Position numbers and translations under genes: made by a program
NCBI GenBank assembly: GCA_965222725.1
Contig: OZ244969.1
Span: 310,001-374,000 of the forward strand
Origin: GCA-2748575 sp965222725
GTDB lineage: Bacteria > Pseudomonadota > Gammaproteobacteria > Pseudomonadales > Ketobacteraceae
DNA length: 64,000 bases
Reading direction: 5' to 3'
Part shown: positions 26,204 to 36,193 of the stretch, piece after piece
Layout of the letters: the number at the start of each line of letters is the position of its first letter
How positions within the stretch are numbered: position 1 is the first letter of the stretch
The notes under the pieces: model-generated
Told to the model about the DNA's origin: nothing
The model's database searches: none
What the model saw: only the letters and a program-made list of their open reading frames with translations

Positions 26204-29047
26204 ATGCCATTCACCATGCGGTTCCACGGGTTACTGTATTTTCTCATTATTATCAGCTTAGCCGGTCCGGGTACAGCTATTGCCCTGGAACTGGCAGCCA
26301 GCCCTGCGTCAACAAATCAACCCCGGTCCCTGGCATCGGCCCTGGAGATACTGGACCCCGCCATGAGCGGACTGAGTGTTGAGAAAATCCTCACCACGCC
26401 GGACGCCATGTGGCACCCCAACCGGCAGGCCACCATCAGCTTCGGATTTTCCGATAAACCCTACTGGATACGCCTGCAACTGGAAAACCCCACGGCCAGC
26501 CGGCAGGAGCGGTGGCTGGAAGTTCCCTATCCCCTGCTGGACCGGATAGCCTTCTACTATCCGCAGAATGGCCACTACCAGACCATTGAGAGCGGCGACA
26601 CCCTGCCATTTGCAGCGCGGGATTTTGCCCACCGCCATTTTATTTTTCCCGTGTCCCTGGCTCCGCAAAGTGAAAACACGTTTTATTTCCGGATCGAGAG
26701 CCGCGACACGGTTCAGTTCCCACTGAAACTCTGGCAGCAGCAGGAATTTCTGCAATACGACCGCCGGGTACAGATTCTCTATGGCCTTTATTACGGTGCC
26801 CTGCTGATGCTGATCGGCATGAACCTGATGGCGCTGGTCAGCTTGCGGGACCGCAGTTTTTTTAACTACGTGGCGGCCATCTTTTTCTTCACCCTGGCCC
26901 ATGCTTCGCTGACCGGTTTTTTATTTGAATATGTGCTTTCCCAGTTTCCGACGATCAACAAATGGATTCGCCCGGTGGCTATCAGCGCCACTGTGTATTT
27001 TGCCGCCCAGTTCACCCGGGGTTATCTGGACACGGAAAAACGCGCCCCCCTGTTCTACAACCTGTTGAATGCCATTTCCTTGGTGTCGCTGTTCACCATC
27101 GTCATCACTGTTATTTTGCCGTTTTCCAGTGTGATGAAAATGGTGCTGGCCAGCACCGCTTTTACCATGCTGGCGCTGCTGATCACCAGCCTGATGTGCA
27201 ACCCCCGCCAGTTTGCTCCCGCCCGTTATTTTCTGCTGGCATGGACCGGCCTGATACTGACCGTTTGCATTACCGTACTGCGGGCCTTTGGTCTGCTGCC
27301 ATCCAATGCCTTTACCGAACACAGCATTGAACTGGGCGGGCTGATTGTCGCGGTGTTCCTGTCCTACGGACTCACCCGGCGGGTGAACGAGGAACGCAAA
27401 CTGAAACTGATGGCCCAGAAAGAAGCCCTGAAAAGCGAACGGCTGGCACGCAAGGAACACGAGCGGGCCACACAGGCCACCCTCACCGCCCAGAAAAAAG
27501 CCTACGAAGCCCAGCAGAATATTATTGCGGCGCAATCAGAGAGCCGCGCCAAAAGCGAATTTCTGGCCACCATGAGCCACGAAATACGCACCCCCATGAA
27601 CGGGGTACTGGGTCTGACCGAGCTGCTGCTGCAAACGGAAATGTCCCCCAAACAGGCAGACTATGTGCAGGCCATTCACCGCTCCGGTGAATCCTTGCTG
27701 GGGATTCTTAACGATATCCTCGATTTCTCCAAAGTGGAGGCGAAAAAGATCGAGCTGGAGGAAATTGAATTCAACATTGAGTCCCTGGTGGATGATGTCA
27801 TTTCCATTTATTCCACTATCGTGAATGACAAGAAACTCAGCATCAGCTTTGTGCTGCACCACGAAACACCCCGCAACATCATTGGTGATCCCACCCGCCT
27901 GCGCCAGATATTGCTGAACCTGGTGAGCAATGCCATCAAGTTTACCGATCACGGCGAGATAGTTATCCGCGCCTACTGGGAACGGGAAACACTGACCTTT
28001 GAAGTGCAGGATTCCGGCATTGGTATCAGCAAGGACCACCAGCAGAAAATTTTTGAACTCTTTTCCCAGGCCGATAAATCCACGACCCGCGCTTACGGCG
28101 GCACCGGACTGGGACTGGCTATCTGCCGCGGCCTGGTGGAACTCATGGGCGGTTCCATTCATGTGCGCAGCCGGGAAGGTTATGGCTCCACCTTTTATTT
28201 TCATATTCCCACCCCCAAAACACTGGAGCTGCAACAACCGGAACCACCGCAACGGCTGGCGGAAAAACAGATCATTCTGGTGGATCACGATCTGCGCTTT
28301 ATTGAAAGCATGTCGGAGCTGGCGGCCTACTGGGGCGCCAACCTGGATATTGTGGTGGACCCCCGGGAATTGAGCAGCCACGATTTTGAAAACGCTGACC
28401 TGATCATTTGCCACCAGCGTTATTCCAGCAGCATTCCCCGCACCAAAGACGCGAAAAAGTTCATCTATCTTGCGGACTACAGCAAACGGGAAGGCCGGCC
28501 GGATCGCATCATTCTGCAACGCCCGGTAACTTTCAGCCGCATCAAGCAGGAAGTGCTCAAATGCCTTGAGATTAATGAAGCCAGCCAGCAGAAACAGGAA
28601 AAAGACAGCATCAGTTTCCATCAGTTAAAAGTGCTGGTGGCCGAAGACAACGCCGTAAACCGGATGGTGATCAAGGGCATACTCAACAAGCTGGGCATTA
28701 ACCCGGAGTTTGCCGCCAACGGACTCTTGGCGGTGCGGGCCGTGCTGTCTGCACAACAACCCTATGATGTGATTTTTATGGACTGCGAAATGCCGGAAAT
28801 GGACGGCTACCAGGCCACACGGGAAATCCGCGCACTGGAAGAAGAAAGACAGCTCAACTTTCACATTATCGGATTAAGCGCCCATGCGGTGATGGAACGG
28901 GAAAAAATGGCCTACGATGCCGGCATGAACCTGTACATGACCAAGCCGGTGCAGATTGATGATATCAAGAAGGTACTGCAGAAAGTGGAAGAGGGGCGCC
29001 TGGCACCCCCGCAAACCATGAAACAGCAGTTTCTATCGAACGAATAA
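26204..29047 (+). CDS. 7TMR-DISM hybrid sensor histidine kinase with receiver domain (paralogue of 6745-9672)
   Basis: A 947-residue inner-membrane sensor with signal peptide (hydrophobic ~8-25, ending near AIALE), 7TMR-DISMED2 domain (~60-190), 7TM DISM module (~195-400), coiled coil, HisKA with H459 in ATMSHEIRTPMNGVLG, HATPase (LLNLVSNAIKFTD; YGGTGLGLAI), a degenerate receiver (~690-790) and a canonical receiver (VAEDNAVN; D860 in IFMDCEMPEMDGYQA; MTKPV). Domain order and sequence match the kinase at 6745, so they are paralogues. A possible second start is the ATG at 26216. The 3' end overlaps the convergent protease gene by 15 bp. The ligand is unknown; DISM domains generally bind carbohydrate-like or small molecules. 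Confidence 0.92.
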   Translation: MPFTMRFHGLLYFLIIISLAGPGTAIALELAASPASTNQPRSLASALEILDPAMSGLSVEKILTTPDAMWHPNRQATISFGFSDKPYWIRLQLENPTASRQERWLEVPYPLLDRIAFYYPQNGHYQTIESGDTLPFAARDFAHRHFIFPVSLAPQSENTFYFRIESRDTVQFPLKLWQQQEFLQYDRRVQILYGLYYGALLMLIGMNLMALVSLRDRSFFNYVAAIFFFTLAHASLTGFLFEYVLSQFPTINKWIRPVAISATVYFAAQFTRGYLDTEKRAPLFYNLLNAISLVSLFTIVITVILPFSSVMKMVLASTAFTMLALLITSLMCNPRQFAPARYFLLAWTGLILTVCITVLRAFGLLPSNAFTEHSIELGGLIVAVFLSYGLTRRVNEERKLKLMAQKEALKSERLARKEHERATQATLTAQKKAYEAQQNIIAAQSESRAKSEFLATMSHEIRTPMNGVLGLTELLLQTEMSPKQADYVQAIHRSGESLLGILNDILDFSKVEAKKIELEEIEFNIESLVDDVISIYSTIVNDKKLSISFVLHHETPRNIIGDPTRLRQILLNLVSNAIKFTDHGEIVIRAYWERETLTFEVQDSGIGISKDHQQKIFELFSQADKSTTRAYGGTGLGLAICRGLVELMGGSIHVRSREGYGSTFYFHIPTPKTLELQQPEPPQRLAEKQIILVDHDLRFIESMSELAAYWGANLDIVVDPRELSSHDFENADLIICHQRYSSSIPRTKDAKKFIYLADYSKREGRPDRIILQRPVTFSRIKQEVLKCLEINEASQQKQEKDSISFHQLKVLVAEDNAVNRMVIKGILNKLGINPEFAANGLLAVRAVLSAQQPYDVIFMDCEMPEMDGYQATREIRALEEERQLNFHIIGLSAHAVMEREKMAYDAGMNLYMTKPVQIDDIKKVLQKVEEGRLAPPQTMKQQFLSNE

Positions 29048-30652
29048 ACCCTGGCGGAATCGCAACCGCCCCAGCACAAGCACTGATAGCAGCAGCCACA
29101 GATTCATACTGCCGCCACTGTCATCATCACCACCGGATGACTCAAGCTCTGAGGTGCGGAAGTTATACACCCCGATACGACTGTCTTCGTTACTTTCCTT
29201 TTCATAGGTAAAGAGCACCCGGTGAGCGCCTTCAGGGATGGACACGGACATGGTGGTGTCCTCCGCATCCAGGCGATACCAGCGTAATGCTTCATCGTCC
29301 CGGTGAATCAGCACGCCATCAAAGAGCGCGGAAGTGTTCAGCGAACTGCCATCCATCCGCAGCTGCAACGGACCGCTCACGTGCAGCAAGAGCCGGGACG
29401 ATGCGGGATCACCACCACTGGAAAAACCTGGCTCTTTACCGCCACCCAGCTCAGCTCTCTGACTCCAGCCGTTGATATCATCGGAATACCAGGTAGCACC
29501 GTTAATCTGAACACCGGGATCAGCGACAATCTGCGGCAGGAAAGTAGCGCTCAGCGGATAACTGACATCATCACCATTGGTACGTTCCAGCACCACATGA
29601 GCTACGGCATCACCAGACAATGCCGAGTTGGCAATGACCCGGAAACTGCAACGACCACCGGCCACCAGATTACCGGTACAACCGTTGTCTGCCAGGGAAA
29701 ACCGGTCCGCGTTAGTGCCGTTTACAGTCAGCGACTGGATGGCAACGTCACGGGAGGTGTAATTGATCAGGGAAAACGTCTGGCTGACAGACTGGCCTAC
29801 GCCGACAGAACCAAAGGAATTATCACCCGCAAAGCTGACCAGCCCGGCGGTTTCGGCAATCCAGGAAAAGTAATAGGTGGGAGACATATACACATCCGGA
29901 GTTCCAACAAGGCATTCTCCTGTTTCAAGATTCGCCGCTACATAGCTGCTCACACCCACAAGATAATCCGTATCGTTCAGGGTAACCACCATGGGGCCAC
30001 CACTGTCACCGGAACAGATGCCCCGCAAGGTATCACGACTGCAGACACTGTCCTCATTCACCAGCCCACCCCAAAAATCATCGTTACAGGTTTCGCGGCT
30101 CAGATAACCCACACTGGCGGTTTGCAGCACGCTGGGCAGACTGCCCTCTTCCGTCAGACCCCAGCCATAGATGGTGGCAGGATCATCGTCATCCAGATCC
30201 GCCAGTGACAGGCTGTTCAGGATGCTGACAGGCTGAAAGTTGGCAGGACGATCCAGCCGCAGCAGAGCCAGATCCCCTTCAATCACGGATTCAATCTCCC
30301 GGCCACTGTAATCCGGATGCATCACCACACGTTCTACCGAGAAAACCTGTACATTGTCTCCCTGGTTGTTCACGTCGCCCATTCTGACTTCAATACCGTA
30401 TTCACCCTCGACATAGCGGTCTACGCAATGGGCAGCAGTTATTAGCCAGCGGGAGGTAATCAGGGAGCCGCCGCAGAGACTGGCCTGACCATCGTCCAGG
30501 CGGTAAGTCGCGACAAACGCCATGTAGGAAGGTGCCGCCGCCGCGTCATCCCCATTGAATATACGAGGGAACACCGTGGGCGCCGACCACGAGGATACAG
30601 GCGCAAGCAAAGACGCCAGAAAAACAAAAGCGCTAACCCAAGAAAATTTCAT
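29033..30652 (-). CDS. Secreted trypsin-like serine protease with GlyGly-CTERM tail
   Basis: A 539-residue S1 protease. The start at 30652 has GGAGGAG two bases upstream; a longer frame to 30709 has none. The signal peptide ends near SWSA. The chymotrypsin-fold triad is H75 (LITAAHCVD), D127 (EGDLALLRLD) and S217 (GICSGDSGGP). A CHP-like beta domain of ~100 residues (VGVGQSVSQTFSLINYTS...) and a further beta domain follow. The C-terminus has an acidic, Gly/Ser-rich linker (SSGGDDDSGGS), then a hydrophobic helix and Arg residues, which is the GlyGly-CTERM sorting signal cleaved by rhombosortase in type II-secreting bacteria. It probably ends on the cell surface or is released. It is convergent with the upstream hybrid kinase. 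Confidence 0.9.
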   Translation of the reverse strand: MKFSWVSAFVFLASLLAPVSSWSAPTVFPRIFNGDDAAAAPSYMAFVATYRLDDGQASLCGGSLITSRWLITAAHCVDRYVEGEYGIEVRMGDVNNQGDNVQVFSVERVVMHPDYSGREIESVIEGDLALLRLDRPANFQPVSILNSLSLADLDDDDPATIYGWGLTEEGSLPSVLQTASVGYLSRETCNDDFWGGLVNEDSVCSRDTLRGICSGDSGGPMVVTLNDTDYLVGVSSYVAANLETGECLVGTPDVYMSPTYYFSWIAETAGLVSFAGDNSFGSVGVGQSVSQTFSLINYTSRDVAIQSLTVNGTNADRFSLADNGCTGNLVAGGRCSFRVIANSALSGDAVAHVVLERTNGDDVSYPLSATFLPQIVADPGVQINGATWYSDDINGWSQRAELGGGKEPGFSSGGDPASSRLLLHVSGPLQLRMDGSSLNTSALFDGVLIHRDDEALRWYRLDAEDTTMSVSIPEGAHRVLFTYEKESNEDSRIGVYNFRTSELESSGGDDDSGGSMNLWLLLSVLVLGRLRFRQGLFVR

Positions 30653-30989
30653 AACTCCTCCAAGGCTCCTTATTCCACCCACGCGTCCCTGGTGGTGAGA
30701 GCAATGCATTGGTACTCGGTTGTTATTGTTGGTCTTCAGAACAGTAAATGGCCCCCGGGCGTTGCACGCGGAGGCCAGCCGGGAAATTCTAACAGAATAA
30801 TTATCGTACTAACCAGCGCAATTCGGGGCACAACCAGAACAACGCGTATACCCGGCCTTTTCGGCCTGCTCAACTAACTCGTTGATAACGCTTGGAATTG
30901 TGAAAAGTTAACAAAATTAGCAGTTTATTTATGACACAAATTGGCTAAGCTTTAAGTAGCACTCCCAAACACCGGGTCCCCAGTTCCTC
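30653..30989. other. Intergenic region between divergent protease and diguanylate cyclase genes
   Basis: No gene was recognised in these 337 bp. The right third is AT-rich (30895-30960) and probably carries the promoter of the diguanylate cyclase; the left end holds the protease ribosome-binding site. No repeat was seen. Confidence 0.5.
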
Positions 30990-32186
30990 ATGCCGGATTT
31001 CAAGAAAGATCTGCAGAAGTACCAGCGCCAGCTTGAAAAAGGCTTCAAAAAACTGCGCTTTGATCAGGAGCTGGAGCATGAATTTATCGAGCGCTATTTC
31101 GAACGCAACCTGATCAAGCAACGCACCGCTCTGTGCGCGGCTTTTATCCTGCTGCTGGTGCTCGCTCCCCTGGATTACCGGATCCTCCATGACAGCTCCG
31201 CCAGCACCCTGTATACCGTTATCCGCCTCTATGTGAGCTGCCCGCTGCTGCTGATTGCCCTGCTGCTGACCTATACGGATTTCTTCAAACGTCAGGCCCA
31301 GAATATTGCCCTGGGCATGCTGATTGCCATCGGGATCGGCACCAATCTGGTGTCCGCTTACGGCACCAACTATGGCCTGCGTACACTTTACGAAGGTACT
31401 ATTCTGATTATTTTTGTGGGCTACCTGTTGGCCGGTCTGCGGTTTCGTTATTCCATTGCCAGCAATATCACCATCGGCATTTCCTATCTGGTGTTTTCCC
31501 TGGTTTACACCCCCACTAACAGCCACGACTATCACAGCTACTTTTTTATTTTTGGCGCCCTGGTGATTGGCGGTGCCGCCGCTTTTACCCAGGAATACCA
31601 GGCCAGACTGGGGTTTCTGCAGCGGGGCGCTCTGAGAAACTCCGCCAAGATCGACCCGCTTACCAGCCTGCTGAACCGCGGCGCCATCAATCAGGGGCTG
31701 GAAACCATCGTGCATTTTGCCCGCCGGGAAAAGCGCTATATTTCCCTGCTGCTGGTGGATGTGGATTACTTCAAGCGTTACAACGATTTTTACGGCCACA
31801 CCGAGGGGGATAACGCCCTGATTCAGGTGGCCAACAGCCTGGCCCAGTGCTGCCGCCGATCCCTGGATTTTGCCGGGCGGTATGGTGGCGAAGAATTTAT
31901 TCTGGTGTGGTTCGATACCAAGCCGGAGGAGTCCGAGCATCTGGCGGCCATGGTCAAGGACAAGATTGCCGAACTGCACATTGATCATCAGCAATCGGAT
32001 GTGTCCCGCTACCTGACCCTGTCCGGCGGCCTGGTTACCCTGATTCCCAGCGACAGCACTTCGGTGCAGTCACTGATTAACAAGGCAGATGAGTTGCTCT
32101 ACCAGGGCAAGGATCAGGGTCGCAACCGGATCTGCATTCATCAGTACAAGCACCATCCGGAATTCCACCCGGCTGCCACCAGCTGA
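30990..32186 (+). CDS. Membrane diguanylate cyclase (GGDEF), six-TM sensor
   Basis: A 398-residue protein making c-di-GMP from two GTP. The N-terminal ~45 residues are cytosolic and amphipathic (LQKYQRQLEKGFKKLRFDQELE), then about six membrane helices (~48-205), then a GGDEF domain. The active site is RYGGEEF. An RxxD inhibitory I-site (RSLD) lies five residues upstream, so product feedback is expected. DVDYFKRYNDFYGH supplies the metal and guanine contacts. It is a clear paralogue of 36569-37738, sharing the odd N-terminal motif and a Cys-Cys pair before the I-site. No EAL domain is present. Confidence 0.93.
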   Translation: MPDFKKDLQKYQRQLEKGFKKLRFDQELEHEFIERYFERNLIKQRTALCAAFILLLVLAPLDYRILHDSSASTLYTVIRLYVSCPLLLIALLLTYTDFFKRQAQNIALGMLIAIGIGTNLVSAYGTNYGLRTLYEGTILIIFVGYLLAGLRFRYSIASNITIGISYLVFSLVYTPTNSHDYHSYFFIFGALVIGGAAAFTQEYQARLGFLQRGALRNSAKIDPLTSLLNRGAINQGLETIVHFARREKRYISLLLVDVDYFKRYNDFYGHTEGDNALIQVANSLAQCCRRSLDFAGRYGGEEFILVWFDTKPEESEHLAAMVKDKIAELHIDHQQSDVSRYLTLSGGLVTLIPSDSTSVQSLINKADELLYQGKDQGRNRICIHQYKHHPEFHPAATS

Positions 32187-32304
32187 CTTATAACCACATC
32201 AGGCCATTCTCACAGCCCTTATCGCGATTCCATATGAAAGAGCCCACTGCACAAGCTTTGCTCAGCTAGACTTATAGGGATAGCTGAGAGACTGTGAGAC
32301 GCCC

Positions 32305-34287
32305 TTGCACCGAATAGGTTTAGCTTTTTTCTGCCGGATTGTAATTCTGCTGGCCATGAGCAGTTATGGCTGGGGTTCGGATATTGCCCTGTCGGAATCC
32401 CAGAGCCAGCTCAACGTGACCCCCTACCTGTATTTTGTTGAAGACAAGAGCGGGCAGCTGACGCTGGAAGAGGTGTCAGACGACAGCTTTCAGGCCTGGC
32501 AACCACCCAGTTCCGGACTCAACAATCTCAACTTCGGTTACACCGATGCCAGTTACTGGCTGCGGTTTTCTGTCCGCAACGTCAGTGATTCCAATCTGGT
32601 GCGTTTTATCGAAATTGCCTATCCGGTACTGGACTACATAGACCTGTACCTGTTTCGCGACGGCCAGCTGGATCAAGACTGGCAACTGGGGGACAAATAT
32701 CCTTTCAGTCAGCGCCCCATCAAGCATCACCACTTTATCGTTCCCTTTAATGTGGCGGGCGGACAAACCGTTGAGTTTTACCTGAAGGTATCCACCACCA
32801 GCTCCATGCAGATCCCCATTCACCTCTGGGATGAAGCCCGCCTGCTGGAAGATACCAGCGCCAATGTACTGAGCCTGGGCCTGTATTACGGCACCATGAT
32901 CGTAATGGTGCTCTACAACCTGTTTGTTTTTCTGTCCGTGCGGGAAGTGACCTACCTTTACTATGTGCTTTTTGTGGCGAACATGGCGCTGTTCCTTGCC
33001 AGCATCAACGGCATTTCCTATCAGTACCTGTGGCCCAATGAGCTGTGGTGGAATGATCAGGCCATTATTGTCTGCCTGACTACGGCCATTATTTTCGGCG
33101 CCCTGTTCACCAGTAACTTTCTTAAACTGAAATCGCAAAAGCCCAGATTGCACCGGCTGTTCATGCTGGGGGTAGCCATTGCTGTCATGATTCTGGTAGG
33201 TGCTTTTTTTGCGCCCTACAGCATCATGATCCGGGTACTGATCTTTTTTGCCGTGCTGGCGATTCTGGTGGCCATCCCGGTGGGCATACTGCGCTGGTCA
33301 GAGGGGGACAGCGCTGCCAAGTATTACACCATTGCCTGGTCCACCCTGCTGATGGGTGGCATCATACTGGCCATGAACAAATTCAATTTTCTGCCCCGCA
33401 ACGGCCTGACAGAAAACGCCACCCAGCTGGGCTCAGCCCTGGAAGTGGTATTGCTGTCGCTGGCTCTGGCGGACCGGCTCAACTCGGAAAAACGGGCCCG
33501 CTACCAGGCCCAGCAATCGGCGCTGGAAAACGAACAGCTGCTGCGCCTGGCTCAGGCCGAGACCCTTTCACAGGAACAGGAAGCCCGCCTGGCCAATGAA
33601 AAAGCCCTGCAACTGGAAAAAGAGGCCCGCGAAGCCCAGGCCAAGGCCCTGGAAATTCAGCGCCGCGCCAATGAAACCCTGGAAAGCCGTGTTAAAGAAC
33701 GCACCAACGAACTGGAAAAAGCCAACCGCAAGCTGGAACAGCTCACCTTTACCGACGGCCTCACCGGCATCCGTAACCGTCGTTACTTTGATCGCTCCGT
33801 GGAAACCGAATTTCACCGCGCCTGCCGGGAACAACAGCCGCTGTCCCTGCTGGTGATCGATATTGATCACTTCAAGAAATTCAACGACGACTACGGCCAC
33901 CTGATCGGCGACGATTGCCTGCGGGCGGTGGCACACACCATTCGCGGCCAGATTCACCGGGATACCGACGTGGTGGCCCGCTACGGCGGCGAGGAGTTTG
34001 TGGTGCTGATGCCCAACACCGATGAAACCGGCGCCAACCATATCGCGGAAAAAATACGCCAGCAGGTGGAGTCGCTGGACTTTCGGGTGGAGGGCGAACG
34101 GGCACCGGTCACTATCAGTATCGGCGGCATTACCCATACTCCGAAAGATACCAAGGGCCAGGAGTTATTTGTGGCGGCAGCGGATGAAGCCCTCTATGCC
34201 TCCAAGGCCAGTGGCCGTAACCGCTCCACCCTGTACGCAGTGGATGGCCATTTGGAGAAAGGCGAAAAAAAGTCTGGAAGGAATTGA
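32305..34287 (+). CDS. 7TMR-DISM diguanylate cyclase
   Basis: A 660-residue inner-membrane c-di-GMP synthase. It starts at TTG (HRIGLAFFCRIVILLAMSS, signal peptide). A periplasmic 7TMR-DISMED2 domain (~35-185), a 7TM DISM module (~190-395) and a long coiled coil rich in Glu/Arg/Ala (~398-480) lead to the GGDEF domain. The active site is ARYGGEEF with I-site RDTD five residues before; FDIDHF-type metal contacts read VIDIDHFKKFNDDYGH. The sensory half is homologous to that of the two hybrid kinases here, so the same class of signal may feed both phosphorelay and c-di-GMP outputs. No strong Shine-Dalgarno was seen and a later start is possible. Confidence 0.9.
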   Translation: MHRIGLAFFCRIVILLAMSSYGWGSDIALSESQSQLNVTPYLYFVEDKSGQLTLEEVSDDSFQAWQPPSSGLNNLNFGYTDASYWLRFSVRNVSDSNLVRFIEIAYPVLDYIDLYLFRDGQLDQDWQLGDKYPFSQRPIKHHHFIVPFNVAGGQTVEFYLKVSTTSSMQIPIHLWDEARLLEDTSANVLSLGLYYGTMIVMVLYNLFVFLSVREVTYLYYVLFVANMALFLASINGISYQYLWPNELWWNDQAIIVCLTTAIIFGALFTSNFLKLKSQKPRLHRLFMLGVAIAVMILVGAFFAPYSIMIRVLIFFAVLAILVAIPVGILRWSEGDSAAKYYTIAWSTLLMGGIILAMNKFNFLPRNGLTENATQLGSALEVVLLSLALADRLNSEKRARYQAQQSALENEQLLRLAQAETLSQEQEARLANEKALQLEKEAREAQAKALEIQRRANETLESRVKERTNELEKANRKLEQLTFTDGLTGIRNRRYFDRSVETEFHRACREQQPLSLLVIDIDHFKKFNDDYGHLIGDDCLRAVAHTIRGQIHRDTDVVARYGGEEFVVLMPNTDETGANHIAEKIRQQVESLDFRVEGERAPVTISIGGITHTPKDTKGQELFVAAADEALYASKASGRNRSTLYAVDGHLEKGEKKSGRN

Positions 34288-34360
34288 GTCAGGCTGGCCC
34301 CAAAGCGGACACGCCTGACTCGGAAGACGATGGATCCCCCGGGAGCTGAATCCATCGTCT
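34286..34360. terminator. Two tandem perfect hairpins between convergent genes
   Basis: Hairpin A: GAGTCAGGC (34286-34294) pairs with GCCTGACTC (34313-34321). Hairpin B: AGACGATGGAT (34325-34335) pairs with ATCCATCGTCT (34350-34360). Both stems are perfect. They sit between the diguanylate cyclase stop and the thiolase stop, where a bidirectional terminator is expected, but neither has a T-run. Hairpin A overlaps the stop codon of the cyclase. Confidence 0.55.
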
Positions 34361-34395
34361 GAAAGTTATTGAAGGTTATTGAGAACCAGCGGCTA

Positions 34396-35574
34396 TCAGT
34401 CGTAGATCGCTTCGATGATAGTGGCGTTGGCCGTACCCAGGCCTTCACAGATGGCCAGCAGACCATACTTGCCTTCACGACGACGCAGCTCGTGTACCAG
34501 TGTGCCGATCAGCTTGGCACCGGTAGCCCCCAGCGGATGCCCCAGCGCCTGGGCACCACCATTCACGTTCAGCAATTCAATATCCGCACCCAGCGCTTTG
34601 GCCCAGGCCAGCGGCACAGAACCGAAGGCTTCGTTCACTTCGTAAATCGTCATATCCTTGATGCTGAGGCCGGATTGCTTGAGGATTTTTTCCGTGCAGG
34701 GAATCGGGCCTTCCAGCACCATGGTGGGATCAGAACCGCACACCGCCATGTCCTTGATCTTTGCCAGCGGCTTCAGGCCGTATTGCTTGAGCGCTTTTTC
34801 ACTGACGATCAGCACCGCAGCAGAGCCGTCACAGATCTGACTGGAGGTGGCCGCGGTAATCAGGCCGCCTTCTACCAGTGGTTCCAGGCTCTGCATTTTT
34901 TCCAGTGCCGGGTTAAAACGCAGCCCTTCGTCCACCTTGTGCTCCACGGTTTCCCCTTCGATTTCCACCGTCATGGGAATGATTTCGTTATCAAAGTATC
35001 CGCCCTCGTAGGCGGCCGCCCCTTTGATATGGCTCTGGTAGGCAAAGTTATCCAGCTCTTCACGGGTTACACCGTATTTTTGCGCAACCCTTTCTGCCCC
35101 TTCAAACTGGCTGAAGGAGGCACCGGGGTAGCGCTTCTGGATTTCGCTGCTGTCGAAGGGGCCGGTCATGCCCGCTTTGGCGGCCACGGCATAAGTGGAG
35201 CCGATGGGCACCATGGTCATGTTCTCGGCACCACCGGCAATGATAATGTCCTGATTGCCGGACATAACGGCCTGAGCCGCAAAATGCACCGCCTGCTGAC
35301 CGGAGCCGCACTGGCGGTCTACGGTAACACCGGGTACTGATTCGGGAAGCTTCGATGCCAGAATAGAGGTTCTGGCCAGGTTAAAGGTTTGTGCGCCTAT
35401 CTGGCTGACGCAGCCAAAAATCACATCATCCACCACCTGGGGATCCACACCGGTGCGGTCCAGAATGGCATCAATCACAGTGGCGCCCAGATCGGCTGGG
35501 TGTACCCGGCTTAAACGTCCGTCGCGACGTCCCCCGGCGGTTCTGACTGCATCAACAATATAGGCATCGGCCAT
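34396..35574 (-). CDS. Acetyl-CoA C-acyltransferase (thiolase)
   Basis: A 392-residue thiolase II/3-ketoacyl-CoA thiolase-type enzyme acting in fatty-acid beta-oxidation or acetoacetyl-CoA formation. The acyl-carrying Cys is C89 (VTVDRQCGSGQQA), H346 lies in NGGAQALGHPLGATGA, and the C-terminal proton-transfer Cys is C376 (AICEGLGTANATI, a variant of the usual CxGxG). Length is normal. It starts MADAYIVDAVRT with a GGGAGAAC site upstream. It is transcribed alone; the gene for the beta-oxidation alpha subunit is not nearby, so the pathway role (degradative or biosynthetic) is open. Confidence 0.93.
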   Translation of the reverse strand: MADAYIVDAVRTAGGRRDGRLSRVHPADLGATVIDAILDRTGVDPQVVDDVIFGCVSQIGAQTFNLARTSILASKLPESVPGVTVDRQCGSGQQAVHFAAQAVMSGNQDIIIAGGAENMTMVPIGSTYAVAAKAGMTGPFDSSEIQKRYPGASFSQFEGAERVAQKYGVTREELDNFAYQSHIKGAAAYEGGYFDNEIIPMTVEIEGETVEHKVDEGLRFNPALEKMQSLEPLVEGGLITAATSSQICDGSAAVLIVSEKALKQYGLKPLAKIKDMAVCGSDPTMVLEGPIPCTEKILKQSGLSIKDMTIYEVNEAFGSVPLAWAKALGADIELLNVNGGAQALGHPLGATGAKLIGTLVHELRRREGKYGLLAICEGLGTANATIIEAIYD

Positions 35575-35731
35575 GGGTGTTCTCCCCTATCGGTTTGCTA
35601 CTGGTTAATTCGTTTCAGTTTAATGGGTCAGTGACTATCTGACATCAGACCAGGCGGTCAAGTATAGGAAGGAATCCCCGCAGGCAACATGGCAAAAACA
35701 TCCAACGGGCTGACAACCTGGGCAACCCGGG

Positions 35732-36163
35732 TCAGTCATCACCGAACGACCAGCCGCTGCGCTGCTGGGCAAGCCCCAGGCAGGCCAGCCCTGCCACCAC
35801 CGAAATAGCGCCGTCAAGACGCCCCTGGCTGAGCATCCAGAAGCCGTAGGGAATCAGGGTATAACCAAACACCTTCAGATAGGGTCGCGAAATCAGGCCG
35901 CGCTTGATACGGCGACCGGAGGCAAACAGCACCAGACAGAGCACATAGAGCAGATAAAGCCCGCCCAGCGACGGAATCAGCAGCCAGGCCAGCGCCGGCA
36001 GGTGATAGGAGGGATCATGAAGCCAGGTTCTGGCCACCAGCCAGAACAGCCAGCCGGCGCCACCCAGGCACACCAGCGACACCACTAGCCGTGCCAGCGG
36101 TGAGCGCAGTTCCCGCTGGCTGCGCCGGGCAACGGGCAGATACATATCAAACAGCCAGCGCAT
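35732..36163 (-). CDS. Small integral membrane protein of unknown function
   Basis: A 143-residue protein with two confident hydrophobic helices (~28-46, ~60-84) and a weaker pair near the C-terminus (~100-112 and ~118-132). It has a basic N-terminus (ARRSQRELRSPLARL) and a basic cytoplasmic loop (GRRIKRGLISR). I do not recognise a family. Codon use matches the core genome. It ends ~160 bp from the thiolase start on the same strand and could be a separate unit. Confidence 0.6.
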   Translation of the reverse strand: MRWLFDMYLPVARRSQRELRSPLARLVVSLVCLGGAGWLFWLVARTWLHDPSYHLPALAWLLIPSLGGLYLLYVLCLVLFASGRRIKRGLISRPYLKVFGYTLIPYGFWMLSQGRLDGAISVVAGLACLGLAQQRSGWSFGDD

Positions 36164-36193
36164 CCATCCCCCTGTGGCTCAAATGTTTCCCCT

